Positions 1 to 10,008 of a DNA stretch of 64,000 bases are shown here, piece by piece. Every line of letters starts with the position of its first letter. Position 1 is the first letter of the stretch. Made by a program: the position numbers and the translations under genes. The stretch spans positions 248,001 through 312,000 of the forward strand of contig NZ_NIJF01000060.1 in NCBI RefSeq assembly GCF_003316765.1, read 5' to 3'. The notes under the pieces are model-generated. The model ran no database searches. It was not told where the DNA came from and saw nothing but the letters and a program-made list of their open reading frames with translations. The stretch comes from Bacillus sp. P14.5. Lineage in GTDB: Bacteria; Bacillota; Bacilli; Bacillales; Bacillaceae_B.

Positions 1-18
1 GAATGCTCCCAACTTCAT
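1..18 (-). CDS. Start of a gene that leaves the window on the left
   Basis: An ATG at 18 on the minus strand follows an AGGAGG ribosome site with 7-nt spacing and gives MKLGAF before the window ends. Only six codons are visible, so no product can be named. Its orientation matches the collagen-like gene that follows. Confidence 0.5.
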
Positions 19-156
19 ACTATCTCCTCCTCATAATCTCGTTACACTATATCTTCTATTAATTTTATCAGATACCTGCTGAAGTCCCTTAAAATGACTC
101 AAACCGTTTTCTGGAGATTCTGTTTCATAATTATTGAATAAAAAAGATTATGTAAA

Positions 157-183
157 AAAGGGACCCAAAGCAGTCCCTTTTAT
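157..183 (-). terminator. Rho-independent terminator of the beta-helix collagen gene
   Basis: On the minus strand AAGGGACTG pairs with the GGTCCCTT arm and is followed by a T6 run. It lies 15 nt past the stop codon of the 198-2054 gene. Confidence 0.75.
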
Positions 184-197
184 GTGCTAAGAAACCC

Positions 198-2054
198 TTA
201 GATAAATTCACTCAACAATAACCAATAACAAGGATTATTTAACGGTAAATTAGGGTCTACAGGAATAATGGCTGAGTGATAACCGACGATAAAACTCTCC
301 GGCTCTGTTGCAGAAGCCCATCCATCAGTGAAGGATTCATTTACAATTGTATTATCAACATCGAAAATATCTGTGCTGCCCAAGTACGAAGCATCGATAC
401 CGGCAAGTCCCTTTCCGGCAGTATTCTGTACGGTATTTCCATAGAAAGCGATGAATTTGAAGATGTTGAGGTTGGCGTTGTTCAATAGGACAGGGACATT
501 TCCTTCAAGAATGGTGGTATTGTCGATAATATATAAACCAAAATTCTCACCAATAAACTCCTCCATGAGTAGAAGATGCCGCAAAGTAAATGGCGAGGTC
601 AACTGAGTATTATTTCTGATGACCAGATCTCCCCTTAGGGTTCTTCCAGGACTAGAAGCTATATTTGTGATAATAATGAAGCTGTTTCTTGTAGGACCTT
701 CATCAGAAACAAAAGTATTAGATTCAATGATACTTTGACCTGAAGTAGAAGCAATACTGATATATCTATACCTGTTGGTATCCAAAACTGGAAGCGCATA
801 GGTAAAGTCGCAGTTTGTGATTTGAAATTCTGTTGCAATCAGAGATATACCGAACTCAGAAACGGAAATCTCACAATTATCGACATATATTCCGGTGGCA
901 AAATTACTTACTCCTATTGCACTAGCAATAGAACTTGCTCCTGGAATTGCTTGAATGATTGACATGTTTTTGATAACCACATTCGAAACAGTCACGTTAA
1001 ACATTGTCACTGCATCAGGAGTTAAGGTAAATACTGTTGTTACTCCTTTTCCTTGCCCTTCTATCGTAACTGATTTGTTAACATCCAAGTTGGCAGTAAT
1101 CGTAAAAGTTCCAGGGTCAAGTAATATTCGATCACCGTTTACTGCGGCAGTTAAAGCAGCAGCAATCGTTGTAAATGGTTGAGCTGGTCCGACAAGCAGG
1201 GTATTACCTGTTGGAGCAGGTACCGTTCTTGCTGGAGGAGGAACTGGTTGTTGTTCTTTATAAAAAGTATCCCCTGTGGAGATATCTATATAAAGATCTC
1301 CTTCCTCACCGATATCACATGTAGGTGATCCCACTCCTGTTAGTACGGGTGTACCCGATGGCCCGGTTGCTCCTTGTGGGCCCGTCGCCCCTTGTAATCC
1401 CGTGGCTCCTTGAGGTCCCGTCACTCCTTGAGGTCCCGTCACTCCTTGTGGGCCCGTCGCCCCTTGTAATCCCGTGGCTCCTTGAGGTCCCGTCACTCCT
1501 TGAGGTCCCGTCACTCCTTGTGGTCCTGTCACTCCTTGTGGTCCTGTCGCTCCTTGTGGTCCGGTCGCTCCTTGAGGTCCTGTTGCACCTTGAGGTCCGG
1601 TGGCTCCTTGTGGCCCCGTCGCCCCTTGAAGACCCGTGGCTCCCTGAGGTCCGGTCGCTCCTTGAGGTCCTGTTGCCCCTTGTGGTCCAGGCGGGCCAAC
1701 ATCTGCACCAAGCAGCTCGTCCGACACCAGACGATGCGCGGCAACTATTTGGCCATTAGCACCTTTGCCCCACACCGAAACTTGTATTTCTTCCTCAGCC
1801 TCTCCTTCGATAGTAAAAACGTACTCAAGTCCATCAAAGTTCGCATAATAATTTCTAGTAAATACTGCATTTGGCAAAACACTCAGCGTTTCAAGAACAT
1901 ACAAATTTCTAGAACCATTAAGATAATAGCCTTGTATAAGAACAGTAGCGGAACTGCTGGAACTTTTATTGTCAATCTTCACTGTTACTTGTCGTGTAAG
2001 CCTTCCTCCGCTGGCAGGTGTGTTCGCTATAGGTCCTGTTGATAGTATGGACAC
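198..2054 (-). CDS. Collagen-like spore-surface protein with C-terminal right-handed beta-helix
   Basis: The 618-residue protein has three parts. Residues 1-118 are the N-terminal domain shared by five proteins in this window (starts [11 protein letters not shown], ends VSDELLGAD). Residues ~119-233 are uninterrupted Gly-X-Y triplets, mostly [13 protein letters not shown], as in the exosporium collagen BclA. Residues ~290-580 look like a pectin-lyase-type parallel beta-helix: repeated short strands with conserved N and I/V, for example [24 protein letters not shown] and ITNCDF. The start is GTG, since a GGGAGGT site stands 9 nt upstream. No signal peptide or LPXTG sorting motif is seen, which fits assembly on a spore from the mother cell. 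I infer a trimeric surface filament whose helix domain may bind or cut a polysaccharide. The catalytic residues of a lyase cannot be assigned. Confidence 0.8.
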   Translation of the reverse strand: MSILSTGPIANTPASGGRLTRQVTVKIDNKSSSSSATVLIQGYYLNGSRNLYVLETLSVLPNAVFTRNYYANFDGLEYVFTIEGEAEEEIQVSVWGKGANGQIVAAHRLVSDELLGADVGPPGPQGATGPQGATGPQGATGLQGATGPQGATGPQGATGPQGATGPQGATGPQGVTGPQGVTGPQGVTGPQGATGLQGATGPQGVTGPQGVTGPQGATGLQGATGPQGATGPSGTPVLTGVGSPTCDIGEEGDLYIDISTGDTFYKEQQPVPPPARTVPAPTGNTLLVGPAQPFTTIAAALTAAVNGDRILLDPGTFTITANLDVNKSVTIEGQGKGVTTVFTLTPDAVTMFNVTVSNVVIKNMSIIQAIPGASSIASAIGVSNFATGIYVDNCEISVSEFGISLIATEFQITNCDFTYALPVLDTNRYRYISIASTSGQSIIESNTFVSDEGPTRNSFIIITNIASSPGRTLRGDLVIRNNTQLTSPFTLRHLLLMEEFIGENFGLYIIDNTTILEGNVPVLLNNANLNIFKFIAFYGNTVQNTAGKGLAGIDASYLGSTDIFDVDNTIVNESFTDGWASATEPESFIVGYHSAIIPVDPNLPLNNPCYWLLLSEFI

Positions 2055-2140
2055 AGACTTCTTACCTCCCTTTAATATAGAATCCTATTAATATGGAATT
2101 TGAAAGTATGAAATGGTTCCTCCATATTAATAGTTGTTAA

Positions 2141-2150
2141 TATACTATTC
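2141..2150 (-). promoter_or_regulatory. Conserved GAATAGTATA box upstream of collagen gene
   Basis: The minus strand reads TTGAATAGTATA 87 nt upstream of the GTG start. The same 10-mer occurs upstream of the collagen genes at 13459 and 15293. It resembles the TGAATA -35 element of forespore sigma factors, but no convincing -10 follows at 17 nt, so the sigma factor is left open. Confidence 0.4.
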
Positions 2151-2367
2151 AAGTCATTTAGATAATGATTGGGTTTAAACAACGACAGAATAGAGATTAA
2201 TATATATATCATTTGTATTGAAGGGAATATAGGAAAAATCAACAGGTGCCTTCTCCCAGACGAACGTCAGTAAACACTGCTTAAACTCAGAGAATCTATT
2301 GCCTGTGAAGAATCATTCAGCGATCTTTTTGGTTTTGATTCGCAGCTATACAAGCGATGATTGCCTT

Positions 2368-3723
2368 CTAGGTCAATCCTTGCGGAAAGCTAAACACATT
2401 GAAAGGATCATATTTTCTGTTCACCTTTACCAACCTATCTGCATTGCCGCCAAAATACTCGCGTTCATAATTCTTCAGCTTGCTGATCGGAAAGTTTACG
2501 AACGAACCCTCTGTGATGCTTTTAATGTAGTGGAACCTCTCCCGAACCCACTCACGGTTTTTTTCAGCAAATTCATCTTCAGACCAAACCGACTGAATAC
2601 CCATGATATATCTGGCATTTCTATAGAAAAAAGCCGTTTCTTTTTTCCCGACTCGGCCAATCTCCCCTCCTAATGCATAAAAGGATACTGCAGCATATTG
2701 TGACCCTTCTGGAGGGTTTTGCACAAGCTCCGCGACTTTCTCAAGTTCTTCTGCTGAATAGCTTCGTTGTACAAATCGTCCGGTAGATTTGAATTTTTCA
2801 AAAGGAGGATATGTGGCTTCCACTTTTTTCACAGCTTCAAAGAATGATGATTCCTCCAACTCTGCCCGGAACCCCTCTACTTCGGCAAAAGGCTGCAAGA
2901 TTTCGCGCGCAGCTTCTGGTGAGCCGTAGAAAAATCCAGTCGCGAAGATCCCCAGCCCTTCTCCTTCGGCGTTGTAAAAGCTCGAAACCAGTGTCATCCG
3001 CTTATCCAAATCAGGCAGCCATTTTTGCCAAATATCCATCACTTGTGCCTGCTTCGCTTTGGTTGTACCGACATAAAAGAACCTGACAAGCGTAACACAG
3101 CTGTTAGTTGGCTTTGGAAGCTGGAAAGTCAAACTGACAACGACACCAAAGTTTCCGCCGCCTGCACCCTGGCAAGCCCAAAAGAGATCAGAGTTTACAC
3201 TGCGGTTCGCCTTAATGAGCCTGCCCTGAAAGTTTACAAGTTCCACCTCCAGCAAGCTGTCACATCCCAACCCTAGTAGCCTGCTGGAAAAGCCCCAGCC
3301 TCCACCGAGTGTAAAGCCTGTTACGCCGACAGTCGGGCAGGTTCCTCCAGGAAAAACATATCCATTTGACCCAATCAAATCATAAACTTCTGTATTTTTA
3401 GCGCCTGCTTCCATATGCAGGACATCTCGGTCCTTGTCCAATTTCAAAGTATTCAACCGGCTGATATCTATAACCAGGATGAGGTGCCCGATTGAATATC
3501 CTTCATAATGATGGCCACCCGACCTGATCCGAATCCCTACACGACGCTTCCTTGCCCATAGGATGCCATTCACCACATCCTGTTTATTTTCGCAGTACAC
3601 AATCACCAGCGGAAATTTATCTATCGCTCGATTCCACTCCTGTCGGGCTTCATCATAATCCGGGTCCTTCATAGTCACCACTTCACCGGTAAGCCCTTTT
3701 AAAAACAAAGAATCCCATTCCAT
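2368..3723 (-). CDS. FAD-dependent berberine-bridge-type oxidoreductase (CotQ/YvdP-like)
   Basis: The 451-residue protein has the FAD-binding PCMH fold followed by a C-terminal BBE segment (RKYDPFNVFSFPQGL). Both residues that carry flavin covalently in this family are present: His71 in RSGGHH and Cys129 in PGGTCPTVGV, so bicovalent FAD is expected. The family oxidises sugars, alcohols or aromatics with oxygen. B. subtilis YvdP (CotQ) is a spore coat member, which suits the neighbouring spore-surface genes, though that role is inferred. I chose the ATG at 3723 over the GTG at 3732 because the GTG lies inside the GAGGTG ribosome site. A decayed relative of its C-terminus lies at 30219-30320. 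Confidence 0.85.
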   Translation of the reverse strand: MEWDSLFLKGLTGEVVTMKDPDYDEARQEWNRAIDKFPLVIVYCENKQDVVNGILWARKRRVGIRIRSGGHHYEGYSIGHLILVIDISRLNTLKLDKDRDVLHMEAGAKNTEVYDLIGSNGYVFPGGTCPTVGVTGFTLGGGWGFSSRLLGLGCDSLLEVELVNFQGRLIKANRSVNSDLFWACQGAGGGNFGVVVSLTFQLPKPTNSCVTLVRFFYVGTTKAKQAQVMDIWQKWLPDLDKRMTLVSSFYNAEGEGLGIFATGFFYGSPEAAREILQPFAEVEGFRAELEESSFFEAVKKVEATYPPFEKFKSTGRFVQRSYSAEELEKVAELVQNPPEGSQYAAVSFYALGGEIGRVGKKETAFFYRNARYIMGIQSVWSEDEFAEKNREWVRERFHYIKSITEGSFVNFPISKLKNYEREYFGGNADRLVKVNRKYDPFNVFSFPQGLT

Positions 3724-4328
3724 TTCTATCACCTCAATAAATTCTACTTACTAGTTTCCTATAGACTATGTTTTTTTAAGAAAAAAGTGTGGGTTTGAAT
3801 CATGTATCCTATGCTGGAATTTTTTTAAGAAACCAGTTTTCGGATTATGAAGATCAGAGGGGCATTACAGTAGAAAATTTAATAGTTTGGTTAGGAAAAA
3901 CAATCAGTTTAGACTGTTAGTAACTGCTCACCGCAGGTATCCCCCGAACTCTGTGGACTGACGAAAAGTCTCCAGGTAAAGTGCTTGTATTAAGTCCGTT
4001 CCATGGAAAGAATGGCATCTTTGCTTTGCCTCTGCCGGAGAAAGAAATTATTTCTAACAACCTAAATTGAAATCCTATTTGCGAAGAAAGCAGAAATTCA
4101 TTTAAATAAGATGGTTTTCTGCAGAGGCTTTGCGGATTAGTATATTCGTTCATATACGATGAAGAACAGAGAAGCAGTATGATAGGCAAAGTAGTATTGA
4201 GGAGTTGCATAGATTGCTAAAGTGTTTAATCTACTATGTATGATGGCAATATCCTAACGGGCTGAGCAGCCTCTGCAAAATGGGTACTGCGGTTTATCAT
4301 ACATGGACATGATTACCTTTTAACAGAA
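3724..4328. other. Gene-free stretch
   Basis: The 600 bases between the oxidoreductase start and the mobile repeat carry only short open frames without ribosome sites. I recognise no protein remnant, RNA or clear hairpin. Confidence 0.5.
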
Positions 4329-4516
4329 GGCTGTTTACGCATATATTGGTGCTTTCGGAAAAATACCAAGAGCCGGATTTTTCCCCGTATATTGAGGATT
4401 TTCTCGAATCGGGGATAGCAGCTCTTTTTTCTTTTCATTATCTATAGATTATTCCGGTGTATAATGGTTTTTTTCGGAATTTATAGCTAATAGCAACAAA
4501 ATTCACGAAAAGAGCA
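4329..4516 (-). mobile_element. ISL3-like MITE, copy 3 (inverted)
   Basis: This 188-bp copy is the reverse of the elements at 17213 and 17757. It has the same ends (GGCTGTTTACG on the left, CGAAAAGAGCA on the right) and the same interior words such as GAGCCGGATTTTTCCC. It is bordered by TAACAGAA (4321-4328) and CAACAGAA (4517-4524), a 7-of-8 match to an 8-bp target duplication. It encodes no protein. Confidence 0.8.
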
Positions 4517-4523
4517 CAACAGA

Positions 4524-4558
4524 AAAAAACTGGATAAGCGCATATGCCTATCCAGCTC
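4524..4558 (-). terminator. Rho-independent terminator of the SDR gene
   Basis: On the minus strand CTGGATAGGCATA pairs with TATGCGCTTATCCAG and a T7 run follows. It lies about 20 nt past the stop of the 4579-5457 gene. Confidence 0.8.
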
Positions 4559-4578
4559 TCTAATCACGATAATTAAAT

Positions 4579-5457
4579 TTAAGTAGACATAAACCCGCCG
4601 CCATTTACATGGAGAAACTGCCCGGTCATATAAGCGGATCCCTCAGATGCCAGCAGGATATAAGGTTCCACCAAATCCGCAGGCTGGCCTGGACGGCCAA
4701 GAGGTGTAGAAACTCCGAACGATTCCTGCATGTCTTTAGGCATAGTTGCCGGAATCAGCGGTGTCCAGATTGGACCTGGCGCTACGCCATTTACCCGGAT
4801 CGCTTTAGGGGCCAGCTCCTGTGCGATTGAACGAGTGAACGAGACAATCGCTCCTTTTGTAGAAGTATAGTCAATCAGGGCTTTATTACCGACATAGGCA
4901 TTGATGGATGCAGAATAGATCAAGCTGTCGCCCTCTGAAAGATGAGGGATCGCGGCTTTCGTCAAGTGCACCATCGAGAAGAAGTTCACATCGAAAGTAC
5001 GCTTCAACTGTTCTGCGCTGATGTCCAGCACACTTTCTTTAACTTCCTGGCGCGCCGCATTATTGACAAGGATGTTCAGTTTGCTGTGGTGTGAGATGAC
5101 TTCCTCTACCAACTTAAAGCAAAATTCTTCATCAGCGATATCCCCTGCATGCAGAGTACATTTGACACCTTCCTGCTCGATGCGTTTTTTCGTATTTTCA
5201 GCGTCTTCATGTTCATCCAAATAGGCAATGGCAATATCCGCGCCTTCTTTGGCATAACCAATCGCAACAGCTTTTCCGATTCCACTGTCACCACCTGTTA
5301 TCAACGCCACTTTTCCTTTCAATTTACCGGAACCAACATGGCTCTCTAATTCATATACCGGAACAGGATTCATTTCCGTCTCCACTCCTGGCTGCTTAGC
5401 TTGTGTCTGAGGAGTAAGCCCATCTTCCAGCAATGTCTGTTTATCTAATTCACTCAC
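4579..5457 (-). CDS. SDR-family NAD(P)-dependent oxidoreductase
   Basis: The 292-residue protein is a classical short-chain dehydrogenase with a ~45-residue N-terminal extension, as in the Bacillus YhdF/YhxC general-stress group. Seen: the cofactor loop TGGDSGIG, the NNAA motif, the catalytic Ser in SASINAYVG, and YTSTK (the YxxxK pair). The C-terminus HVNGGGFM is typical. The start is GTG: AGGAGGG lies 6 nt upstream. The substrate is unknown; sugars or aldehydes are usual for this group. It is a single-gene unit with its own terminator. Confidence 0.85.
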   Translation of the reverse strand: MSELDKQTLLEDGLTPQTQAKQPGVETEMNPVPVYELESHVGSGKLKGKVALITGGDSGIGKAVAIGYAKEGADIAIAYLDEHEDAENTKKRIEQEGVKCTLHAGDIADEEFCFKLVEEVISHHSKLNILVNNAARQEVKESVLDISAEQLKRTFDVNFFSMVHLTKAAIPHLSEGDSLIYSASINAYVGNKALIDYTSTKGAIVSFTRSIAQELAPKAIRVNGVAPGPIWTPLIPATMPKDMQESFGVSTPLGRPGQPADLVEPYILLASEGSAYMTGQFLHVNGGGFMST

Positions 5458-5690
5458 TTATAACCCTCCTGAAAAATTCTTTATTATATTACTATACTTT
5501 CCATTCCTTCTTTGTCTATTGGTTAAACCTTTTTTTAGGATTGAATGGCAGCTGAAAGATTTTCGAGGAGGTCTCGGGTGACTTAGAGAACAAAAAAAGT
5601 TATTAATTGATGGGAGTGAAAATTTGCTGCTCTCTTCTTAGTACCAAGCTGGGCTAATATTTTGTATTCAGTTTCACCACTCTGTCATCT
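5458..5690. other. Short intergenic stretch
   Basis: Contains the SDR upstream region; no gene, hairpin or repeat recognised. Confidence 0.4.
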
Positions 5691-5960
5691 AATAACTTGC
5701 TGAAGTCAGCCAGTTTTCTTTTTATAATCCTGGACCATCTTTCCTACTAGACGCCAGAAGGACCGGTCATAAATGAGAGGGGGCATGTGGCATATTTCTT
5801 GAACGGCAGCATAATCGATTACTTCCCGGGGAACCATAGCAAGCTTTCAAGGTTACCTTCCTCTTTGCTTCACAGATTCCTCATGGTTTTACTCTGTCTT
5901 TAATACTCTTGGAAAGAGGTTTTGTTTTAAAGGGATGTTGATGTAAGGAAATATCCTTCT
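5690..5960 (-). pseudogene. Decayed copy of the YgjP-like metallopeptidase
   Basis: The minus strand matches the 3' half of the intact peptidase at 10009-10716 at nucleotide level (shared words GACGCCAGAAGGA, TAATCGATTACTTCCCGGGG). It is shattered by frameshifts and stops, and the HExxH region reads as a disrupted frame. A second remnant lies at 32838-33045. The three copies imply an earlier amplification followed by decay. Confidence 0.7.
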
Positions 5961-6122
5961 CTATACTATTACTGGGAAGAAAAGTACTTCGTTCCAGAAC
6001 ACTCAGGAAATGAAGAGATAAATTAGAGCTTTTGCGACAAGGATTGCTTAACAGCCGTTACCATAAAGGCAATTACCCTTTAAATAGGGCAGAATATTAT
6101 ATCTCTCTTTTAATTAAAAATT

Positions 6123-6480
6123 TTACGACTCATCTAATTTATGTTTCATAAGTACTATTAGATCTTGAATTTCTTTACAGCTTCTCATTTCCTCTTTACT
6201 AATGAGGATGTCGTATCCTTCTGTTCCCTTAAAAAATGCAACAGGGAATTCAGCTTTCGGAAGGTCACTCCATAGCTCATCCATATGGAGAAATGTAATT
6301 TTATAAGGAAGAGTCTAAAGAAAGGCTTTCCACTTCCGATTCATGTAAGTCAGCCCATAAGTTAGCTGACACAGCTCACATGAATAGGTTTCTGGTGATG
6401 AAACTTTATGCAGGCTATCAAGAAGTCCATTCCAAATGCTGCTTTTGGCGTTATACACAAATATTATCTCTCCTGCCATT
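6123..6480 (-). pseudogene. Broken small protein with CxxC-like motif
   Basis: A 118-residue protein can be followed from an ATG at 6480 (MAGEIIFVYNAKS) to a stop at 6123. It needs one frameshift near 6420 (an extra T after GGACTTCTT) and carries an in-frame TAG after KWKAFL. The middle contains CELCQLTYG and later FLHMDELW and PVAFFKGTEG. This resembles a widespread bacterial hypothetical family that I cannot name by function. Two independent lesions make real decay likely. Confidence 0.6.
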
Positions 6481-6744
6481 TCTACCAGCTTCTTTCCCAG
6501 TAAGTTTCTTTATATCTTTATTAAATTTCATTTTTCCACACAATCAACCATATTAGAAGACTCTACTTCACTAAAGGTGCCAATGGCCATAGCCTTTCAC
6601 TCTTCGGTACATGACTTGTCTTTGCGGATAATCAACGACAAAGTTGAACGATGTTAGAGGCTGTTTTAGTGATAAATTCACTTTCCAATATACCAATAAC
6701 TACCGAAACTTTAATGTGACAGCCTTTGTCCATTTATTGTCTCA

Positions 6745-6780
6745 GAAAAAAACTGACTCTCTGAATAAGCAGGGAGTCAG
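6745..6780 (-). terminator. Terminator of the LTA synthase gene
   Basis: On the minus strand CTGACTCCCTG pairs with CAGAGAGTCAG, followed by T7. It starts about 35 nt past the stop codon. Confidence 0.85.
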
Positions 6781-6813
6781 CGAATAAATGTTCTTAAATT
6801 CTTCGGATGTGCA

Positions 6814-8760
6814 TTACTCTAAAGCCTCATCATAATCATATTGATTACGATCTACTTCTGTAAAGCCTCTTGGTGTATAGAATCGTAATAAATCGCCATT
6901 GACAACTTTATCTGAAAGATGTAACTTTTGTTCCGCTATTTTTTGCATTTCTATGGCTTTTTCTTTTTGGTCACTTGGCAGCAACTCTCCCGTAGAAGTA
7001 TCGTAGAATTTTCCTTCAGCTGCGGTGATATCTCTACTCACAAAATCACCATTTCTGAATGGGATGATATCATCATGTTCAGCAGAAAAGATGTCAGTTC
7101 CAAAGTGCAGATACTCATCAGACTCGATTCCGAGCAAATGGAGGAGAGTGGGCAGCAGATCAATTTGTCCAGCAAATTCGTGATTTACTTCCCCTTCCAT
7201 GCCAGGGACCCTGATGAAAAGCGGTGTCCGCTGCAGGCCGGCACTTTCATATGGTGTAACTTCTTTTCCGATAACCTCCTTCATTGCAGCATTGTGATTA
7301 TTAGATATACCGTAATGATCTCCATACATCACGATGATAGATTCATCGTATAAACCCGACTCCTTCAGGTAATGGAAGAATTCCTCCAAAGCTTCATCGG
7401 CATATCGGGCAGTCTGAAAATAATTGTCTACCGTCTTATCACCCGTTGTATGCTTCCCGATTGTTGCTTCGTCTTGATCCATAGCGAAAGGAAAATGATG
7501 GGTAACACTAATGAAGTTCGCGTAGAACGGTTCAGGAAGCGACTCTAAATAAGGAATAGACTGCTCGAAGAAAGGCTTATCCATTAACCCGTAATCAGCT
7601 AGATCCTCCTGTTGGATATCAAAATACTGATCGTCGTAGAAATAATCATAGCCAAAGGATTTATAAACCTCATCCCTGTTCCAGAAGCTCCCAGTATTGC
7701 CATGGAATACAGCAGAGGTGTAGTCTTGCTGCTGTTCTAAAATGGCAGGAGCAGAATGGTAGGTGTTCAGCCCTTTTGTTGTAAAAGCTGAACCTTGAGG
7801 CAGCCCATACAGCGAGTTGGCTACCATATACTCTGCATCAGCCGTTTTGCCTTGAGCTGTCTGATGAAAGAAATTATCAAAGTAGAAGGTGCTTTCTTCA
7901 TTAGTCAAAGAATTCAAGAACGGAGTAACTTCTTCACCATGCAGTTCATAGTCAATAAGGAAATTTTGAATAGATTCCATGTGAACATAGATCACATTCA
8001 TCCCTTCCCCTTTTCCAAAATAGTCTGGATTAGGGTCCGCATGGTTGGACCTTGTATAGTTTAATATTTCAGTCGCATCATCACTGCTTGCAAAGGTCCG
8101 CTGCGCACTGGCTTTTGTACTTTGATAAGCGTCATAAATCGTATAATTATATACTCCCAAATACTTAACAATGTAATTCCGGTCAAAGCCTCTTTTCAAT
8201 AATTGGGGACGGTCTATTTCCGAAATTGCCAGGTTTACCCCAGATATCACTAAAGCGATTACTAACATTCTTTTTACCTTTATACCTGCCACTGTATTGA
8301 TATCTAATCTATTAAACTTCAATACAAGGTAACCAATAAGAAAAATCATATCAGCAAAAAACAACAGGTCGACAGGCTGCAGAAGACTTCCTGCACTGCT
8401 GCTGACATTCCCAAAGTTCTGGGTCTGCATTAAAGTTGGAATCGTTATGAAATCATTGAAAAATCGATAGTACAAGGCATTTGCAAATAATAGTATGGAC
8501 ATTATAAAATAAATCACCATGAGGATGATAAATTTCTTTCTGCCCTTAAAAAACAAGGCCAAACCTAGAAACAATAACGACGAACCTAATGGATTCACCA
8601 ATAGTAATATGTGTTGGATGAAACTTTCGATTCCTAAATTAAATTGAGTTAATTGGACAATGTAAGTTTTTAACCAGAGTAATACAACTGCTATCATGAA
8701 GAAGATTGTAAATTCGTTTGCAAAGATAGTCGAATGCTTGTTATTTATTGGAATTTTCAC
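6814..8760 (-). CDS. LtaS-type lipoteichoic acid synthase / phosphoglycerol transferase
   Basis: The 648-residue membrane enzyme has five N-terminal transmembrane segments (residues ~18-190) and an extracellular sulfatase-fold domain. Motifs: GMNVIYVHMES (metal-binding Glu), GKTADAEY with the catalytic Thr near residue 290, MYGDHYG and TGDK. LtaS enzymes transfer glycerol-phosphate from phosphatidylglycerol to the growing lipoteichoic acid chain outside the membrane. Bacillus species carry several paralogues (LtaS, YfnI, YqgS, YvgJ), and I cannot say which this is. Length and order match the family. It is transcribed alone with its own terminator. Confidence 0.92.
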   Translation of the reverse strand: MKIPINNKHSTIFANEFTIFFMIAVVLLWLKTYIVQLTQFNLGIESFIQHILLLVNPLGSSLLFLGLALFFKGRKKFIILMVIYFIMSILLFANALYYRFFNDFITIPTLMQTQNFGNVSSSAGSLLQPVDLLFFADMIFLIGYLVLKFNRLDINTVAGIKVKRMLVIALVISGVNLAISEIDRPQLLKRGFDRNYIVKYLGVYNYTIYDAYQSTKASAQRTFASSDDATEILNYTRSNHADPNPDYFGKGEGMNVIYVHMESIQNFLIDYELHGEEVTPFLNSLTNEESTFYFDNFFHQTAQGKTADAEYMVANSLYGLPQGSAFTTKGLNTYHSAPAILEQQQDYTSAVFHGNTGSFWNRDEVYKSFGYDYFYDDQYFDIQQEDLADYGLMDKPFFEQSIPYLESLPEPFYANFISVTHHFPFAMDQDEATIGKHTTGDKTVDNYFQTARYADEALEEFFHYLKESGLYDESIIVMYGDHYGISNNHNAAMKEVIGKEVTPYESAGLQRTPLFIRVPGMEGEVNHEFAGQIDLLPTLLHLLGIESDEYLHFGTDIFSAEHDDIIPFRNGDFVSRDITAAEGKFYDTSTGELLPSDQKEKAIEMQKIAEQKLHLSDKVVNGDLLRFYTPRGFTEVDRNQYDYDEALE

Positions 8761-8884
8761 GACTCCACTCCCTCTCCAATAAATACTTCTCGTAATTGTT
8801 TAACAAAATCTTAACATATTACGTCCCAAAAAGGAACCATAATGGTATTATACTTATATGAAAATCAAATAAGGAGTGTTCATA

Positions 8885-9457
8885 ATGCAAATTGGGTATT
8901 CAAGACCCTCCACTATCGATCCAAACTGCGAACAGCAGCATACGCTTCTATATAAAATGAACTGCGGCAAAATGATAGAGGAATCTCACTCTTCCTCAAA
9001 AAATAGACATGCACTGGAACAACTGCTGAGTGACCTTAAACCAAATGACAAGCTCGTGGTTGCAAATCTTTCGAATTTAGCAGACTCTCTTCCGCATCTC
9101 CTTGAACTTTTAAATGTCTTTGAGGAAAAAGGCGCTTTTTTGGTAGCAATACAAGAAGAAATCGATACAGAGAAAGACAACCATTCTTCTTTCAAGAACC
9201 ATTTAATACACATTCTAAAATTCAATCGTGATACCATCAGCTCAAAAACCAGGGAGGGACTAAAAGAAGCAAAACTAAGAGGAATTTCAGCTGGCAGACC
9301 AAAGATACCCGATGAAAATATAAAACTGGCAATAACCATGTATCAGTCAAGAGAGTATACACTGTCTGAAATAAAAAACAAGACAGGAATTAGCAAGTCT
9401 ACTCTATACCGTTACCTTGAAATTGAAAAAACGAATTCTTTCGGAAGTAAAAATTAA
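8885..9457 (+). CDS. Serine recombinase (resolvase/invertase family)
   Basis: The 190-residue protein has an N-terminal resolvase domain and a C-terminal Hin-type helix-turn-helix (YTLSEIKNKTGISKSTLYRYL). The start reads IGYSRPST, keeping the nucleophilic Ser of the family's GYxRVST motif. The usual arginine cluster and D-Q after it are partly changed (TIDPNCEQQ), so activity is not certain. Chromosomal Bacillus relatives such as YneB look similar. AAGGAG stands 8 nt before the ATG at 8885; the GTG at 8876 overlaps that site. No inverted crossover sites were noticed beside it. Confidence 0.85.
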   Translation: MQIGYSRPSTIDPNCEQQHTLLYKMNCGKMIEESHSSSKNRHALEQLLSDLKPNDKLVVANLSNLADSLPHLLELLNVFEEKGAFLVAIQEEIDTEKDNHSSFKNHLIHILKFNRDTISSKTREGLKEAKLRGISAGRPKIPDENIKLAITMYQSREYTLSEIKNKTGISKSTLYRYLEIEKTNSFGSKN

Positions 9458-10008
9458 CTAAAACAGTAACTCTTTTTCCATCTAAAATGGGCCGGTGATT
9501 CCCCATCCCTATATATATTATTTTTAAGTCTTGATTTGTGGTTAGCTCGAATTAACCCACAAAAAAGCGGTCTCCTTCTACCTGGTGCAACAGACCTGCC
9601 CCTGTCAATAACCAGGTCGGCACTGTTACTTAAATCAATTTATTACAGCAAAAAGTTCATGCAGAAATATTGAAAATGATGGATGACGACAAATGATATT
9701 TGCCTCTTTATTCTGGATACTAGTGAGTAAAGGGAACGTTTAAAGAATACCCGAACAACTGATAAAGAAAACGGTTTGAATAATATCAAAAAAAATCCCC
9801 CCTCGAGTTCGAATGATTCCGGGGGATAAATATTACTAATAGGCGGAAGGACAGGTACACAGCCATCGAACCTATAGTAGAACAAATTGATTATGAATTG
9901 AAAAAATCAATCGTCGGTTCAAAGATTCGCTCTAGTCTATGAAAGTTAACTCATATCTAATCTCCCATAGCCTCACCATCACAAATTTATACTTATGACC
10001 CTATCTCC
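9458..10008. other. Gene-free stretch between recombinase and peptidase
   Basis: No plausible gene. It contains the inverted words ACCTGGT/ACCAGGT (near 9580-9612) and one terminator hairpin (listed separately). Confidence 0.45.
9786..9826 (-). terminator. Terminator, probably of the peptidase-DUF1456 operon
   Basis: The minus strand reads ATCCCCCGGAAT, a loop, then GAGGGGGGAT and T8. It is 180 nt past the peptidase stop with no other gene between. Confidence 0.65.

Noticed and set aside
1343..1695. Gly-X-Y DNA repeats as a CRISPR-like array
   Set aside because: The repeats are contiguous and in frame, have no unique spacers, and encode collagen triplets.
1325..1759. Long plus-strand open frames opposite the collagen regions (also 14804-15040, 22731-23153, 12923-13117)
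   Set aside because: They are antisense shadows of Gly-X-Y repeats: repetitive codons keep all frames open. Composition is Leu/Ser/Pro monotone and there are no ribosome sites.
2299..2673. 124-residue plus-strand frame
   Set aside because: It is antisense to the C-terminal part of the FAD oxidoreductase and has no ribosome site.
6436..6657. 73-residue plus-strand frame
   Set aside because: Antisense to a recognisable pseudogene, and without a ribosome site.
9643..9885. 80-residue minus-strand frame
   Set aside because: No ribosome site, unusual aromatic composition, and it runs through the terminator hairpin at 9786.
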